From NCBI GenBank assembly GCA_963204795.1, contig CAUJHX010000188.1:1-34139 (forward strand): a stretch of 34,139 nucleotides of DNA, read 5' to 3'. Of the stretch, positions 15,759-25,876 are shown piece by piece. The position numbers and the translations under genes were made by a program. Position 1 is the stretch's first letter; each line of letters starts with the position of its first letter. The notes beneath the pieces were generated by a model. It searched no databases. It saw only the letters and a program-made list of their open reading frames with translations, and was not told the DNA's origin. Source of the stretch: Pseudomonadota bacterium (GTDB taxonomy: Bacteria; Pseudomonadota; Gammaproteobacteria; Steroidobacterales; Steroidobacteraceae).

Positions 15759-16796
15759 ATGAAATTCGTCGACGAAGCGCGCATCAAGGTGCAGGCCGGC
15801 AACGGTGGACGCGGCAGCACGAGTTTCCGCCGGGAGAAGTTCGTGCCGTTCGGCGGGCCGGATGGTGGCGATGGCGGCCATGGTGGCAGCGTATATCTGA
15901 GTGCCGCGGAAGGTATCAACACGCTCGCGGACTTTCGCATCGAGCGCACCTTCAAGGGCGAGCACGGCGAGCCGGGCAGCAGCAACGGCTGCACCGGGCG
16001 CGGCGGTGAGGATCGATATGTGACCGTGCCCGTCGGTACCGTCGTACGCGACAGCGATACGCAGGAGACGCTGGGTGACCTGACGCGCGCGGGCCAGGAA
16101 CTGCTCGTGGCCCACGGCGGCAAGGGCGGCTGGGGCAATACACGCTTCAAGTCGAGCACCAACCGCACGCCGCGCCAATTCGGGCCGGGCCTGCCCGGCG
16201 AGAAGCGCACACTCGAGCTCGAGCTCAAGGTCATCGCGGATGTGGGTCTGCTCGGCCTGCCGAACGCAGGCAAGTCGACGCTCATCCGCGCCGTGTCCGC
16301 CGCGCGCCCCAAGGTGGCGGATTATCCGTTCACGACGCTTTATCCGAACCTGGGTGTTGTCTACGTCGGGCAGCATCGCAGCTTCGTGATGGCCGACATT
16401 CCCGGGCTCATCGAGGGCGCCGCCGAGGGCGCCGGTCTCGGCATCCGCTTCCTGAAGCATCTGCAGCGTACGAAGGTGCTGCTGCACCTCGTCGATATCG
16501 CGCCCGTCGACCCGCAAGCCGATCCGGTGAAGGATGCACGTGCCATCATTGCGGAGTTGAAGAAATTCAGCCCCGATCTCGCGGCAAAGCCACGCTGGCT
16601 CGTGCTCAACAAGCGTGATCTGCTTCCGGCCGAAGAGGCAGAGGCCAGGGCGCGCGACATTGCGCGCCGGTTGCGTCACAAGGGACCGAAGTTCCTCGTA
16701 TCAGGTGTCACGGGCGAGGGTACGAAGGCGCTCTGCGAGGCCGTGATGCAGCACCTCGAGAGCGCAGCCGCCCGGGCCCTCACCCCATCAACTTGA
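15759..16796 (+). CDS. obgE: GTPase ObgE/CgtA
   Basis: A 345-residue Obg-family GTPase that acts in 50S ribosome assembly. The glycine-rich Obg domain fills residues 1-158 ([16 protein letters not shown]). The G domain has GLPNAGKST (G1), [16 protein letters not shown] (G3), NKRDLL (G4) and VSGVTGEG (G5). MKFVDEA is the universal start, so ATG 15759 is secure. No ribosome site is possible: the bases upstream are the T-run of the rpmA terminator. Expression must come by read-through or from a nearly leaderless mRNA. Its end overlaps rpsT convergently by 17 bases. Confidence 0.97.
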   Translation: MKFVDEARIKVQAGNGGRGSTSFRREKFVPFGGPDGGDGGHGGSVYLSAAEGINTLADFRIERTFKGEHGEPGSSNGCTGRGGEDRYVTVPVGTVVRDSDTQETLGDLTRAGQELLVAHGGKGGWGNTRFKSSTNRTPRQFGPGLPGEKRTLELELKVIADVGLLGLPNAGKSTLIRAVSAARPKVADYPFTTLYPNLGVVYVGQHRSFVMADIPGLIEGAAEGAGLGIRFLKHLQRTKVLLHLVDIAPVDPQADPVKDARAIIAELKKFSPDLAAKPRWLVLNKRDLLPAEEAEARARDIARRLRHKGPKFLVSGVTGEGTKALCEAVMQHLESAAARALTPST

Positions 16797-17043
16797 TGCG
16801 TGCGGCGAGGCGGCTCTTGTGGCGGGCGGCCTTGTTGCGGTGAATCTTGCCCTTCGAGGCAAGCGCATCGACGAGCGAGGCGGCCTCGCGATGCGCAGCG
16901 GTCGCCGCGGCCTTGTCACCTTTGCCGATCGCCGCGGTGACAGTGCGCAGTCCTGAACGTGCGCGCGATCGCAGCGCCACGTTGCGGGCGCGGTGTTTTT
17001 CGGCCTGGCGAGCGGCTTTTTCGGCGGATTTTGAATTGGCCAC
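16780..17043 (-). CDS. rpsT: 30S ribosomal protein S20
   Basis: An 87-residue, very basic protein. [21 protein letters not shown] and the C-terminal [17 protein letters not shown] are canonical for S20. GGAG lies upstream of ATG 17043. It is divergent from murJ and overlaps the end of obgE by 17 bases, a gene order shared with other Gammaproteobacteria. Confidence 0.98.
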   Translation of the reverse strand: MANSKSAEKAARQAEKHRARNVALRSRARSGLRTVTAAIGKGDKAAATAAHREAASLVDALASKGKIHRNKAARHKSRLAARIKLMG

Positions 17044-17084
17044 GGGGTCTCCGGAGGCAGGTCGACTCGATTTTTGGGGCGCGT

Positions 17085-17113
17085 AGTGTGCGGAGCGCCT
17101 CCCGCCTTGTCAA
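17085..17113 (-). promoter_or_regulatory. rpsT promoter
   Basis: On the minus strand a consensus -35 TTGACA (17113-17108) and a -10 CACACT (17090-17085) are 17 bases apart. They lie about 42 bases upstream of the rpsT ATG. Confidence 0.7.
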
Positions 17114-17181
17114 TGCGGCCCCGCGCGCTGGCGGGCCTGTCCGGTATAGTCGGAACCTGTGACTTTTCATCCGTTTACTGC

Positions 17182-18744
17182 ATGAGCCGCGCTCTGCTGA
17201 AGAGCACCAGCGTCGTCGGCGTCACGACGCTCATCTCGCGGATCACCGGCCTCGTTCGGGACATGGCGCTGTCGCAGGTCTTCGGCGCCGGGCTCCTGAT
17301 GGACGCCTTCCTCGTCGCTTACAAGATCCCGAACTTCCTGCGGCGCCTCTTCGCCGAGGGCGCGTTCTCGCAGTCCTTCGTGCCGGTCATTTCCGAATAT
17401 CGCGTCAAGCGCACGCCCGAAGACGTACGGGCGCTCGTGGGCGGGACTTCCGGAACGCTTGGCGGGGTCCTGCTCGTCGTCACGATCATCGGGGTGATAG
17501 GCGCGCCGCTCCTCATCCTGCTGTTCGCACCCGGATTCACCCGGCACGACGACAAGTATGAGCTCGCCGTCGAGATGCTGCGGTGGACTTTCCCGTACCT
17601 CTTTTTCGTTTCGCTGACCGCGCTGTTCAGCGGCGTGCTGAACAGCTACGGACGCTTCGCAGTGCCGGCTTTCACGCAGGTCATCATGAACGTGGTGATG
17701 ATCTTCTTTGCGGTCGTGCTCGCGGCCCATGCGGCCAATCCCGGCGTCGTGCTTGCGATCGGTGTGTTCGTGAGCGGGGTACTGCAGGTGCTGTTCCAGT
17801 TGCCTGCGGTCGCGCGGCTCAGGTTGCTCGGCCGGCCACGCTGGCAACCGCGGGCCGAGGGCGTGCGCCGTATCGGACGGTTGATGGTGCCCGGCATCCT
17901 TGGCTCCTCGATGGCGCAGGTCAGCCTGCTGCTCGACACGGTCATTGCGTCGTTCCTGGTGTCGGGCAGCATCTCCTGGCTCTATTTTGCCGACCGGTTG
18001 ATGGAGTTTCCGCTCGGCGTCTTCAGCATCGCGCTCGCCACGGTGATCCTGCCGGGACTCTCGGCGCACCACGCGCAGCAGTCGATGGACCGCTTCGCGG
18101 GCACGCTCGACTGGGCGCTGCGCCTCACGGTGTTGCTCGCCACCCCCGCGGCGGTGGGCCTGCTCGTATTCTCGGGGCCCCTCACGGCGACGATTTTCGG
18201 CTACGGCCGCTTCGGCTTGCGCGATGTGCAGATGGCTTCCTACGCGCTGATGGCGTATTCGTGGGGTCTGCTGATGTTCAGTCTCGTCAAGGTACTCGCG
18301 CCGGGCTATTTCGCGCGCCAGGACACGCGCACGCCGGTGCGGGTCGGCATCATCGCGCTGGCGGTGACCATGACGCTCAATGTCGTCGTGGTGCTGCCGG
18401 CCAAGTGGTTCGGCTTCCCGGTTCCGCATGTGCTGCTTGCGACTTCGACCTGCGCCGGCGCCGCCGTGAATGCGTTCCTGCTCTGGCGGGGGTTGCGCCG
18501 CTCCGGAATCTACCGGGCCTCCGCCGGCTGGGCGACGTTCCTGTGGCGCGTGCTGGCCGCCAACGCCGCAATGGCGGTGCTGCTCGGGTGGTTCGCCGGC
18601 GATCTCGCGGAGTGGACCGCGCTCGGCGCGCTCGATCGCGCGGTGAAATGCGGCCTCGGCATCGCAGCCGGCGCCGCGCTTTATTTCGCGGTACTGCTCG
18701 CCACCGGCCTTCGATATGGCCACCTGCGTAACCGCCCAATATAA
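17182..18744 (+). CDS. murJ: Lipid II flippase MurJ
   Basis: A 520-residue, 14-helix MVIN/MOP-family membrane protein. The N terminus MSRALLKSTSVVGVTTLISRITGLVRDM and the following AFLVAYKIPNFLRRLFAEGAFSQSFVPV are hallmarks of MurJ, including the Arg-rich central-cavity residues. It flips lipid II for peptidoglycan synthesis. ATG 17182 was chosen over upstream in-frame codons because the family starts with MS(R/K)xLLKS. It precedes ribF by 2 bases. A TATAGT at 17145-17150 could be its -10, but no -35 is seen. Confidence 0.97.
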   Translation: MSRALLKSTSVVGVTTLISRITGLVRDMALSQVFGAGLLMDAFLVAYKIPNFLRRLFAEGAFSQSFVPVISEYRVKRTPEDVRALVGGTSGTLGGVLLVVTIIGVIGAPLLILLFAPGFTRHDDKYELAVEMLRWTFPYLFFVSLTALFSGVLNSYGRFAVPAFTQVIMNVVMIFFAVVLAAHAANPGVVLAIGVFVSGVLQVLFQLPAVARLRLLGRPRWQPRAEGVRRIGRLMVPGILGSSMAQVSLLLDTVIASFLVSGSISWLYFADRLMEFPLGVFSIALATVILPGLSAHHAQQSMDRFAGTLDWALRLTVLLATPAAVGLLVFSGPLTATIFGYGRFGLRDVQMASYALMAYSWGLLMFSLVKVLAPGYFARQDTRTPVRVGIIALAVTMTLNVVVVLPAKWFGFPVPHVLLATSTCAGAAVNAFLLWRGLRRSGIYRASAGWATFLWRVLAANAAMAVLLGWFAGDLAEWTALGALDRAVKCGLGIAAGAALYFAVLLATGLRYGHLRNRPI

Positions 18745-18746
18745 TC

Positions 18747-19670
18747 ATGAGGTTGATCCGCGGACTGCCAGCACACCATGACTCCCGACGCGGAGTCGTC
18801 GTGACGCTCGGCGCGTTCGACGGGTTGCACCTCGGGCATCAGGCGCTGATTGCCAGGGCCCGGGAGCGGGCGCGCGAGCGCAACGCGCGCTGCATGATGC
18901 TCACATTCGAACCCATGCCGCGTGAGTACCTGCAACCGGACTCACCTCCGGCACGACTGACGAATTTCCGCGAGCGCTGGCGGCTTGCAGCGGCGAGCGG
19001 GCTCGATGAACTCTGCGTGCTGCGCTTCGGCGCGCGATTGCGAGGGCTCACGGGCGAGGCGTTCGCGCAGCGTCTTGCGCAGGCTTTCGGCTCCACGGTC
19101 ATCGTGGTGGGGCACGATTTTCGCTTCGGCCGCGACGGGACCGGTACGGCCGAGGGACTCGCAGCATGTGGGCAGCGGCTCGGCTTTGAGGTCGAGGTGG
19201 TCGCGCCGGTGAAGGGCGAGGGCGAGCGCGTGAGCAGCACCGCCGTGCGGGAAAGCCTCGCGACGGGCGATTTCTCGCGTGCGGCGCGCCTGCTCGGCCG
19301 GCGCTACACGATGCGCGGGCGCGTGACGCGCGGTGAGCAGCTCGGGCGCACGCTCGGCTTTCCGACGGCGAACCTGCGCCTGAAGCGGCGCCGCGCGCCG
19401 CTCGGCGGCATCTTCGCCGTGCGCGTTCACGGTGTGGCGAGTGGGGCATGGCCCGGGGTGGCGAGCCTTGGCACGCGGCCCACGGTGGCAGGCGTCGAGC
19501 CTTGGCTCGAGACGTTTCTGTTCGATTTCGCCGCCGATCTCTACGGGCGCGAGATCGAGGTCGAGTTCGTCGCGAAGATCCGCGATGAGGCGCGCTTCGA
19601 TTCGCTCGATGCGATGGTCGCGCGGATGCACGAAGATGTGAGCGAGGCGCGCCGCCTGCTCGCGGGCTGA
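18747..19670 (+). CDS. ribF: Bifunctional riboflavin kinase / FAD synthetase
   Basis: A 307-residue enzyme that makes FMN and then FAD. The N-terminal nucleotidyltransferase half has [15 protein letters not shown] (the GxxHxGH motif), [12 protein letters not shown] and [10 protein letters not shown]. The C-terminal riboflavin-kinase half has [26 protein letters not shown]. It is the second gene of the murJ-ribF-ileS-lspA-ispH run, with 2 bases to murJ and 20 bases to ileS. Confidence 0.97.
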   Translation: MRLIRGLPAHHDSRRGVVVTLGAFDGLHLGHQALIARARERARERNARCMMLTFEPMPREYLQPDSPPARLTNFRERWRLAAASGLDELCVLRFGARLRGLTGEAFAQRLAQAFGSTVIVVGHDFRFGRDGTGTAEGLAACGQRLGFEVEVVAPVKGEGERVSSTAVRESLATGDFSRAARLLGRRYTMRGRVTRGEQLGRTLGFPTANLRLKRRRAPLGGIFAVRVHGVASGAWPGVASLGTRPTVAGVEPWLETFLFDFAADLYGREIEVEFVAKIRDEARFDSLDAMVARMHEDVSEARRLLAG

Positions 19671-19690
19671 CACGATTGCAAGGAATTCGA

Positions 19691-22498
19691 GTGGTCGACT
19701 ACAAGCACACAATCAATCTTCCGCAGACCGGCTTTTCGATGAAGGCCGATCTCGCGCAGCGCGAGCCGAAGATGCTCGCCGACTGGCCGGCTCGCGATCT
19801 CTACGGCAAGGTGCGCGCGGCGTCGAGAGGGCGGCCGCGCTTCGTGCTGCACGACGGACCGCCCTATGCGAACGGTGCGATCCACATCGGTCATGCGGTC
19901 AACAAGATCCTGAAGGACATCATCGTCAAGGCGCGTTCGCTCGATGGCTTTGATGCCCCCTATATCCCCGGCTGGGATTGTCACGGCCTGCCGATCGAGC
20001 ACGCGGTCGAGAAGAAGCATGGCAAGCCGGGGCAGAAGCTCGATGCGAACGCCTTCCGTGCCGCCTGTCGCGCGTTCGCACGCGAGCAGGTGGATCTGCA
20101 GCGCGCGGACTTCAAGCGGCTCGGGGTGCTCGGGGATTGGGACAACCCGTATCTGACCATGAACGCGGCGTATGAGGCCGAACAGATCCGCGCCTTCGGC
20201 CGCATCGTGCATAACGGGCACCTCTATCGTGGCGCGAAGCCCGTGCACTGGTGTCTCGATTGCCGCTCGGCGCTCGCCGAGGCCGAGGTCGAGTATGAAG
20301 AACACACCTCGCCCGCGATCGATGTCGAGTTCCGCGTCGTCGATTTGCGTGACCTCGAGCGGCGCATCGGCCAGCCCGCAGGCGGCCTCGGCGACGTGCC
20401 AGTCTCGATCGCGATCTGGACCACCACTCCGTGGACCCTGCCTGCCAACGAAGCGGTTGCCTTGCGCGCTGCCTTTCGTTACGCGCTCGTCGAGGTCGAG
20501 ACGTCAACCGGTCGCGAGCGGCTGATTCTCGCCAGCGAGTTGTGTGACGCGAGCCTCGCCCGCTACGGCCTGCGCGCGCTCGAGCGTCTCGCCGAGTTCG
20601 ACGGCGTCGCGCTCGAACGGCTCGAGCTTGCGCATCCCTTCCTCCCGAAGCGCGTGCCGGTGATCCTCGGCGATCACGTCACGCTGGAAGCCGGCACCGG
20701 GGCCGTGCACACCGCGCCGGCGCACGGTCAGGAGGACTTCGCCGTGGGCCAGCGCTACGGTCTTCCGGTCGTGAATCCGGTAGGTCCGGACGGACGCTTC
20801 CTGCCCGGCACGCCGCTGGTTGGCGGCCAGCGTTGCAACGAGGCGAATGCCGTGATCGTACAGACGATCGCGGAGGCAAAGCGGCTGCTGCAGCACACGC
20901 CCTACCAGCACAGTTACCCGCACTGCTGGCGGCACAAGACGCCAGTGATCTTCCGCGCGACGCCGCAGTGGTTCATCAGCATGGAACAACGCAACCTGCG
21001 TGCGCACGCATTGCGGGACATCAGGACGGTCAAGTGGACGCCGGCCTGGGGCGAGCAGCGCATCACCGGCATGATCGAGAACCGACCCGACTGGTGCATC
21101 TCGCGCCAGCGCACCTGGGGCGTGCCGATCCCGCTCTTCGTGCACAAGGAAACGGGCGCGCTGCATCCGGATACGCTCGCGCTCATCGACAAGGCCGCCG
21201 ATCGCGTCGCGCAGGGCGGCATCGAGGCGTGGTTTGCGCTCGAGCCGGCGGAGCTGATCGGCGCGGACGCCGCACACTATGACAAGGTCACCGATGTCAT
21301 GGATGTGTGGGCCGACTCGGGCCTGTCGTTCGAGTGCGTCGGCGCGCAGCGCCCGGAGATCGAGGCGCCCGTCGACCTGTATCTCGAGGGGTCGGACCAG
21401 CATCGCGGCTGGTTCCACAGCTCGCTGCTGATGTCGGAAGCCTTGCACGCGCGCGCACCTTACAAGGGCGTGCTCACCCACGGTTTCACCGTGGACGAGA
21501 AGGGCCGCAAGATGTCGAAGTCGCTCGGCAACGTGGTCCTGCCGCAGAAGGTAATGGCGACGCTCGGCGCGGATGTGCTGCGCCTGTGGGTGGCTTCGAC
21601 CGACTACGCGAACGAGATCGGCGTGTCCGACGAGATCCTGAAGCGTACGGCGGATTCCTACCGGCGCATGCGCAACACGGTGCGTTTCCTGCTGGGGAAC
21701 CTGCACGGATTCGATCCGGCGAGCGATCAGGTGGCGCCTGCCGATCTGGTTGCACTCGACGCCTGGGCGATTGCGCGCACGCGGGAGTTGCAGGCCGAGA
21801 TCATTGCGGCTTACCGCGACTACGCCTTTCATCTCATCTACCAGAAAGTGCACAACTTCTGCATCGTCGATCTCGGCGGGCTCTATCTCGATGTGCTGAA
21901 GGACCGCCTCTACACGACGCCCGCGAAGAGCCATGCGCGCCGCTCCGCACAGACTGCGATGTTTCACATCGTCGAAGCCATGGTGCGCTGGCTCGCGCCG
22001 ATCCTCTCCTTCACGGCGGAGGAGATCTGGCAGTACCTGCCGGGCCGGCGCGGCGAGTCGGTGCAATGCGAAGTCTGGCATGCGTTGCCCGAAGTGCCCG
22101 CAAGCGCCATCGACTGGCCTGCGTTGCTTGCGCTGCGGGCCGCCGTGACGCGCGAGCTCGAAAAACTGCGCGACACGGGTGCGATCGGCGCGCCGCTCGA
22201 GGCGCAGGTCGATGTGTGGTGCGCGCCGACCGGGTATCCGCGTCTCGCGGCGCTCGGCGACGAGCTGCGCTTCCTGCTGATCACCTCGGCTGCACGCATC
22301 CATGAGGGCGCACCACCACCCGACAGCGTGCCGGTGGCCGAAGGAGTCGCCATCCGCGTTGCGCCGACGAAGGCGACGAAGTGTGTGCGCTGCTGGCACC
22401 GGCTCGAAGATGTCGGTCTGCATGCCGGACACCCCGAACTCTGCGGCCGTTGCGTGACCAATGTGACGGGCGCGGGCGAGACGAGGCGCTACGCATGA
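19691..22498 (+). CDS. ileS: Isoleucyl-tRNA synthetase
   Basis: A 935-residue class I synthetase. The HIGH motif is in [16 protein letters not shown], and the KMSKS motif is in [11 protein letters not shown]. The editing (CP1) domain contains [13 protein letters not shown]. The C-terminal zinc-binding cysteines appear in [11 protein letters not shown] and ELCGRCV. The start was set at GTG 19691, behind AAGGA, because [25 protein letters not shown] matches the family N terminus; a TTG at 19676 is in frame but weaker. Its stop overlaps the lspA start (ATGA). Confidence 0.97.
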   Translation: MVDYKHTINLPQTGFSMKADLAQREPKMLADWPARDLYGKVRAASRGRPRFVLHDGPPYANGAIHIGHAVNKILKDIIVKARSLDGFDAPYIPGWDCHGLPIEHAVEKKHGKPGQKLDANAFRAACRAFAREQVDLQRADFKRLGVLGDWDNPYLTMNAAYEAEQIRAFGRIVHNGHLYRGAKPVHWCLDCRSALAEAEVEYEEHTSPAIDVEFRVVDLRDLERRIGQPAGGLGDVPVSIAIWTTTPWTLPANEAVALRAAFRYALVEVETSTGRERLILASELCDASLARYGLRALERLAEFDGVALERLELAHPFLPKRVPVILGDHVTLEAGTGAVHTAPAHGQEDFAVGQRYGLPVVNPVGPDGRFLPGTPLVGGQRCNEANAVIVQTIAEAKRLLQHTPYQHSYPHCWRHKTPVIFRATPQWFISMEQRNLRAHALRDIRTVKWTPAWGEQRITGMIENRPDWCISRQRTWGVPIPLFVHKETGALHPDTLALIDKAADRVAQGGIEAWFALEPAELIGADAAHYDKVTDVMDVWADSGLSFECVGAQRPEIEAPVDLYLEGSDQHRGWFHSSLLMSEALHARAPYKGVLTHGFTVDEKGRKMSKSLGNVVLPQKVMATLGADVLRLWVASTDYANEIGVSDEILKRTADSYRRMRNTVRFLLGNLHGFDPASDQVAPADLVALDAWAIARTRELQAEIIAAYRDYAFHLIYQKVHNFCIVDLGGLYLDVLKDRLYTTPAKSHARRSAQTAMFHIVEAMVRWLAPILSFTAEEIWQYLPGRRGESVQCEVWHALPEVPASAIDWPALLALRAAVTRELEKLRDTGAIGAPLEAQVDVWCAPTGYPRLAALGDELRFLLITSAARIHEGAPPPDSVPVAEGVAIRVAPTKATKCVRCWHRLEDVGLHAGHPELCGRCVTNVTGAGETRRYA

Positions 22499-22965
22499 GC
22501 GGCTGGCGCTGGCTGCCCCTGTCGGCATTGATCATCGCGCTCGATCAGGCGAGCAAGGCGTGGATCGAGCGTCACTTCCAGCTCTACGAGAGCGTGACCC
22601 TGCTGCCGGTGCTCGATATCACCCGCCTGCACAATCCGGGCGCCGCGTTCAGCTTCCTCGCCGGCGCCGGCGGCTGGCAGCGCTGGTTCTTCACGGGACT
22701 CGCGCTCGTCGTCAGCGTCGGCATCATCGTGTGGCTGCGCGGCGTTCATGCGCGTGCCCAGGCCTGGCTCGCCTGCGGTCTCACGCTGATACTCGGCGGG
22801 GCACTCGGCAATGTGATCGACCGCATGCGGCACGGTTTCGTCATCGACTTCGTGCATGCGCACTGGAACGATGCCTGGTTTCCCGCCTTCAACGTCGCGG
22901 ATGCCGCGATTACGGTCGGCGCGGTGTGCATGATCATCGACGCGCTGCTGGAATCGCGACGATGA
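22495..22965 (+). CDS. lspA: Lipoprotein signal peptidase (signal peptidase II)
   Basis: A 156-residue, four-helix inner-membrane aspartyl protease. Family motifs are [27 protein letters not shown] (catalytic Asp) and [11 protein letters not shown] (second catalytic Asp). It cleaves prolipoproteins before the lipidated Cys. ATG 22495 overlaps the ileS stop, and its TGA overlaps the ispH ATG. The fkpB gene often found between lspA and ispH is absent. Confidence 0.97.
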   Translation: MSGWRWLPLSALIIALDQASKAWIERHFQLYESVTLLPVLDITRLHNPGAAFSFLAGAGGWQRWFFTGLALVVSVGIIVWLRGVHARAQAWLACGLTLILGGALGNVIDRMRHGFVIDFVHAHWNDAWFPAFNVADAAITVGAVCMIIDALLESRR

Positions 22966-23924
22966 GGATCCTGCTCGCCAATCCGCGCGGTTTCTGCGCC
23001 GGAGTCGACCGGGCGATCGACATCGTCGAGCGCGCCATCGAGCTTTTCGGCGCCCCGATCCATGTGCGGCACGAGGTGGTGCACAATCGTCATGTTGTCG
23101 AGCGGCTGCGCGAGCTCGGCGCCGTTTTCGTCGATGAGCTCGACGAAGTACCCGACGGTGCAACCGTGATCTTCTCCGCGCACGGCGTCTCACGCGCGGT
23201 CGAGGATGAGGCAGAGCGGCGCCGCCTGACCGTGTTCAACGCGACCTGCCCGCTCGTCACCAAAGTGCACATGGAGGTGGCACGTTTCGCGCGGGAAGCG
23301 CGCGAGGTGATCCTGATCGGCCACGAGGGGCACCCGGAGGTGGAGGGCACGATGGGGCGCTTCGACTCCTCATTCGGCGGGCGCATCGTGCTCATCGAGT
23401 CCGTCGAGGATGCTGAAAGCGTCGTGGTCCGCGATCCCGCGCGCCTCGCATTCGTCACGCAGACTACGCTGTCGGTCGATGACACCGCGGGAATCGTCGC
23501 GGCGCTGCGCCGGCGCTTTCCGGAGCTCGCCAGTCCCCGCAAGGAGGACATCTGCTATGCGACACAGAATCGCCAGGACGCGGTGAAGCAGCTGCTCACC
23601 GAGTGCGATGTGCTCATCGTCGTCGGCTCGGTGACGAGTTCCAATTCGAACCGCCTGCGCGAACTCGCGGATCGCGCTGGCGTGCCGGGCTATCTCGTCG
23701 ATGGTCCGGACGACCTGCAGGCCGAATGGTTCGAGGGGCGGCAGACGGTGGGCGTCACGGCCGGTGCCTCGGCGCCCGAAATTCTCGTGCAGCAGGTGAT
23801 CGATCGTCTGCGCACCTGGGGCGGGGCGGCACCGGTCGAGTTGCGGGGTAGGGAAGAGCACGTCGTATTCGTCTTACCCAAGGCATTGCGCACAGGCAGG
23901 CGGGAAACGTCCGAAGGAGGGTAA
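22962..23924 (+). CDS. ispH: 4-hydroxy-3-methylbut-2-enyl diphosphate reductase
   Basis: A 320-residue iron-sulfur enzyme, the last step of the MEP isoprenoid pathway. The three cluster cysteines lie in [24 protein letters not shown] and [20 protein letters not shown] and [11 protein letters not shown] bind the diphosphate substrate. ATG 22962 overlaps the lspA stop by 4 bases. The end of the gene contains the AAGGAGG ribosome site of the next gene, so the two are linked. Confidence 0.97.
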   Translation: MRILLANPRGFCAGVDRAIDIVERAIELFGAPIHVRHEVVHNRHVVERLRELGAVFVDELDEVPDGATVIFSAHGVSRAVEDEAERRRLTVFNATCPLVTKVHMEVARFAREAREVILIGHEGHPEVEGTMGRFDSSFGGRIVLIESVEDAESVVVRDPARLAFVTQTTLSVDDTAGIVAALRRRFPELASPRKEDICYATQNRQDAVKQLLTECDVLIVVGSVTSSNSNRLRELADRAGVPGYLVDGPDDLQAEWFEGRQTVGVTAGASAPEILVQQVIDRLRTWGGAAPVELRGREEHVVFVLPKALRTGRRETSEGG

Positions 23925-23928
23925 GCGC

Positions 23929-25863
23929 ATGAGTGATCGGCCCATCGGGTTACGCATCGCCTGCTTCGTCACCGCCGCTCTCCTGCTGTCGTGCACGCAG
24001 GCCTTCGCGAACGAATACCGCCACTATGTCATCGGTGACCCTTCGGCGCCGACACCGGGCGAGGTCAGCGGCGGGTTGCTGCTGATGGGGGGCGGCGATC
24101 GCAATTTCGATGCGCTACGCTGGTTCGTGGCGAAGGCCGGCCATGGTCACCTTGTCGTACTGCGCGCGTCGCAGGCCGCCGAAGTCGCTGACGAGTTCTA
24201 CACCGAAGTGGGTGGCCTCGCCTCGGTGGAGACCTTCGTGTTCGAAGGTCGCGGTGCAGCGACCGATCCGAAGATCCTCGCTGCGCTCGCGAAGGCCGAC
24301 GGCATCTTCATCGCGGGCGGCGACCAGGCGCGCTACGTGCGTTTCTGGAAGGGCACGCCCGTCGCCGCCGCGCTCGATGCGCATGTGGCTGCCGGCAAGG
24401 CGCTCGGCGGCACGAGCGCGGGTCTCGCGATTCTCGGCGAGTATCTGTACGGCGCCATGGATGACGGCAGCATCACCTCGCCCGAGGCGATGGCCGATCC
24501 GCTCGGTCCGGCGGTGACCATTGAAGGTGATTTCCTGCATCTCGCGCTGTTGCGCGGCATCGTCACTGACACGCACTTCAAGGAGCGCCATCGTCAAGGG
24601 CGACTGCTCGCATTCCTCGCCAAGGCGGAAGTCCTCGAAGGCGAGGCCGATCGTCCGCTCTGGGGCCTTGGCGTCGATGAGAGCGCGGCGCTCGCGGTCG
24701 AGCCTGACGGCACGGCGCGCATCTACGCCACCGATCCAGGTGGTGCTGCGTGGCTCTACAAGGGCGGCTTCAGCGAAAAGCAGGATGCAGGCAAGCCGCT
24801 GCATCTGCGCCGGGTCACGGCGATCGGCATCGGACACGGATCGGTGCTGCACCTTGCCGAACGTCGGGTGGATCAGCCTGTGTTCCAGCGCGCCTTCACG
24901 GTGGTCGACGGGCGCATGTCCGAGGTACCGCTCTGGTCGCTCGCGATCCACGGCGGCGCGGGCGTGATCGAGCGCGGGAAGCTCCCGGCGCAGGCAGAGC
25001 AGGCTTATCGCGCCAGCCTCGATGAGGCGCTGCGTGCGGGCGGCACCGTACTCGCGGCGAACGGCAGTGCGCTCGACGCGGTCGAGGCGGTGGTACGGGT
25101 TCTCGAAGACAACCCGCTGTTCAATGCGGGGCGCGGAGCGGTGTTCACGGCGGACGGTCGCAATGAACTCGACGCGGCGATCATGGACGGCGCCACGGAG
25201 AAGGCCGGCGCCGTCGCTGGCGTCACTCGTACCCGTCACCCCGTGAGCCTCGCTCGCGCGGTCATGGAGAAGTCTCCGCACGTCATGCTGGCGCGCGACG
25301 GCGCGGACAGGTTTTCGGTGGAAGCCGGCCTCGAACAGGTCGACCCTGCCTGGTTTCGCACCGAGGAGCGCTGGCAGCAATTGTTGCAATGGCGCGCGAA
25401 ACGCAAGGCCGCAGCGGCTCTCGACCCGACCCATGCCTACGGCACGGTCGGTGCCGTCGCGATCGACAGCGCGGGCCACCTCGCCGCCGCGACCTCAACC
25501 GGCGGCACCACCGGCAAGCGCTGGGGGCGGATCGGCGACTCGCCCATCATCGGTGCAGGCACCTATGCGAAGGATGGCGCCTGCGCCGTATCGGCCACCG
25601 GCACCGGTGAGTATTTCATTCGCGAGAGCGCGGCGCGCCAAGTGTGCGATCGCGTGACCTGGCAGGGCTCGGGTATCGTGAAAGCCGCGCATGACACGAT
25701 CATGGCGGTCGGCGCCATCGGCGGCGATGGCGGCCTCATCGCCATGGGTGCCGATGGTACACCGGCCTTCGCGATCAACGATCTCGGCATGTATCGCGGC
25801 AGGATGGCCGCAGGATCACCACCGCGTACGGCGGTGTATGCGGACGAGAGTCTTGCCGACTGA
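23929..25863 (+). CDS. Exported fusion: cyanophycinase (S51) + isoaspartyl peptidase/asparaginase (T2)
   Basis: A 644-residue protein with two catalytic halves. Residues 1-28 are a signal peptide ending AFA-NEY; an alternative lipobox-like LLSC lies within it. Residues about 35-320 are a cyanophycinase/peptidase-E-like domain with the nucleophile S163 in GGTSAGLAILGEY, FIAGGDQARY upstream, and FKERHRQGRL and LGVDESAAL downstream. Residues from about 336 (WSLAIHGGAGV) form an Ntn-type isoaspartyl peptidase. The self-cleavage threonine is T506 in YGTVGAVAID, followed by STGGTTGKRWGRIGDSPIIGAGTY. Cyanophycinase cuts cyanophycin to beta-Asp-Arg dipeptides, and isoaspartyl peptidase splits these. 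One chain could do both outside the cytoplasm. It follows ispH by 4 bases behind a strong AAGGAGG site. No cyanophycin synthetase is in the window, so scavenging is more likely than storage. Confidence 0.88.
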   Translation: MSDRPIGLRIACFVTAALLLSCTQAFANEYRHYVIGDPSAPTPGEVSGGLLLMGGGDRNFDALRWFVAKAGHGHLVVLRASQAAEVADEFYTEVGGLASVETFVFEGRGAATDPKILAALAKADGIFIAGGDQARYVRFWKGTPVAAALDAHVAAGKALGGTSAGLAILGEYLYGAMDDGSITSPEAMADPLGPAVTIEGDFLHLALLRGIVTDTHFKERHRQGRLLAFLAKAEVLEGEADRPLWGLGVDESAALAVEPDGTARIYATDPGGAAWLYKGGFSEKQDAGKPLHLRRVTAIGIGHGSVLHLAERRVDQPVFQRAFTVVDGRMSEVPLWSLAIHGGAGVIERGKLPAQAEQAYRASLDEALRAGGTVLAANGSALDAVEAVVRVLEDNPLFNAGRGAVFTADGRNELDAAIMDGATEKAGAVAGVTRTRHPVSLARAVMEKSPHVMLARDGADRFSVEAGLEQVDPAWFRTEERWQQLLQWRAKRKAAAALDPTHAYGTVGAVAIDSAGHLAAATSTGGTTGKRWGRIGDSPIIGAGTYAKDGACAVSATGTGEYFIRESAARQVCDRVTWQGSGIVKAAHDTIMAVGAIGGDGGLIAMGADGTPAFAINDLGMYRGRMAAGSPPRTAVYADESLAD

Positions 25864-25876
25864 TCGCGGCGCTCGC

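Noticed and set aside
16786-16798. CATCAA-C-TTGATG palindrome between obgE and rpsT as a terminator
   Set aside because: A one-base loop cannot form a normal hairpin, it lies inside both coding ends, and there is no T-run.
17145-17150. TATAGT as murJ -10
   Set aside because: No -35 at 15-19 bases upstream and no extended -10, so support is too weak to list as a promoter.
17167-18723. 518-codon open frame antisense to murJ
   Set aside because: It is rich in Arg, His, Glu and Gln with no domain pattern, and lies opposite an unmistakable murJ. Long antisense frames are normal in GC-rich DNA.
20504-22528. 674-codon open frame antisense to ileS
   Set aside because: Shadow of the ileS codon pattern; no recognisable motif or start signal.
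24115-25479. 454-codon open frame antisense to the cyanophycinase fusion
   Set aside because: Same reason: composition-driven shadow with low-complexity Arg/Glu/Ala sequence.
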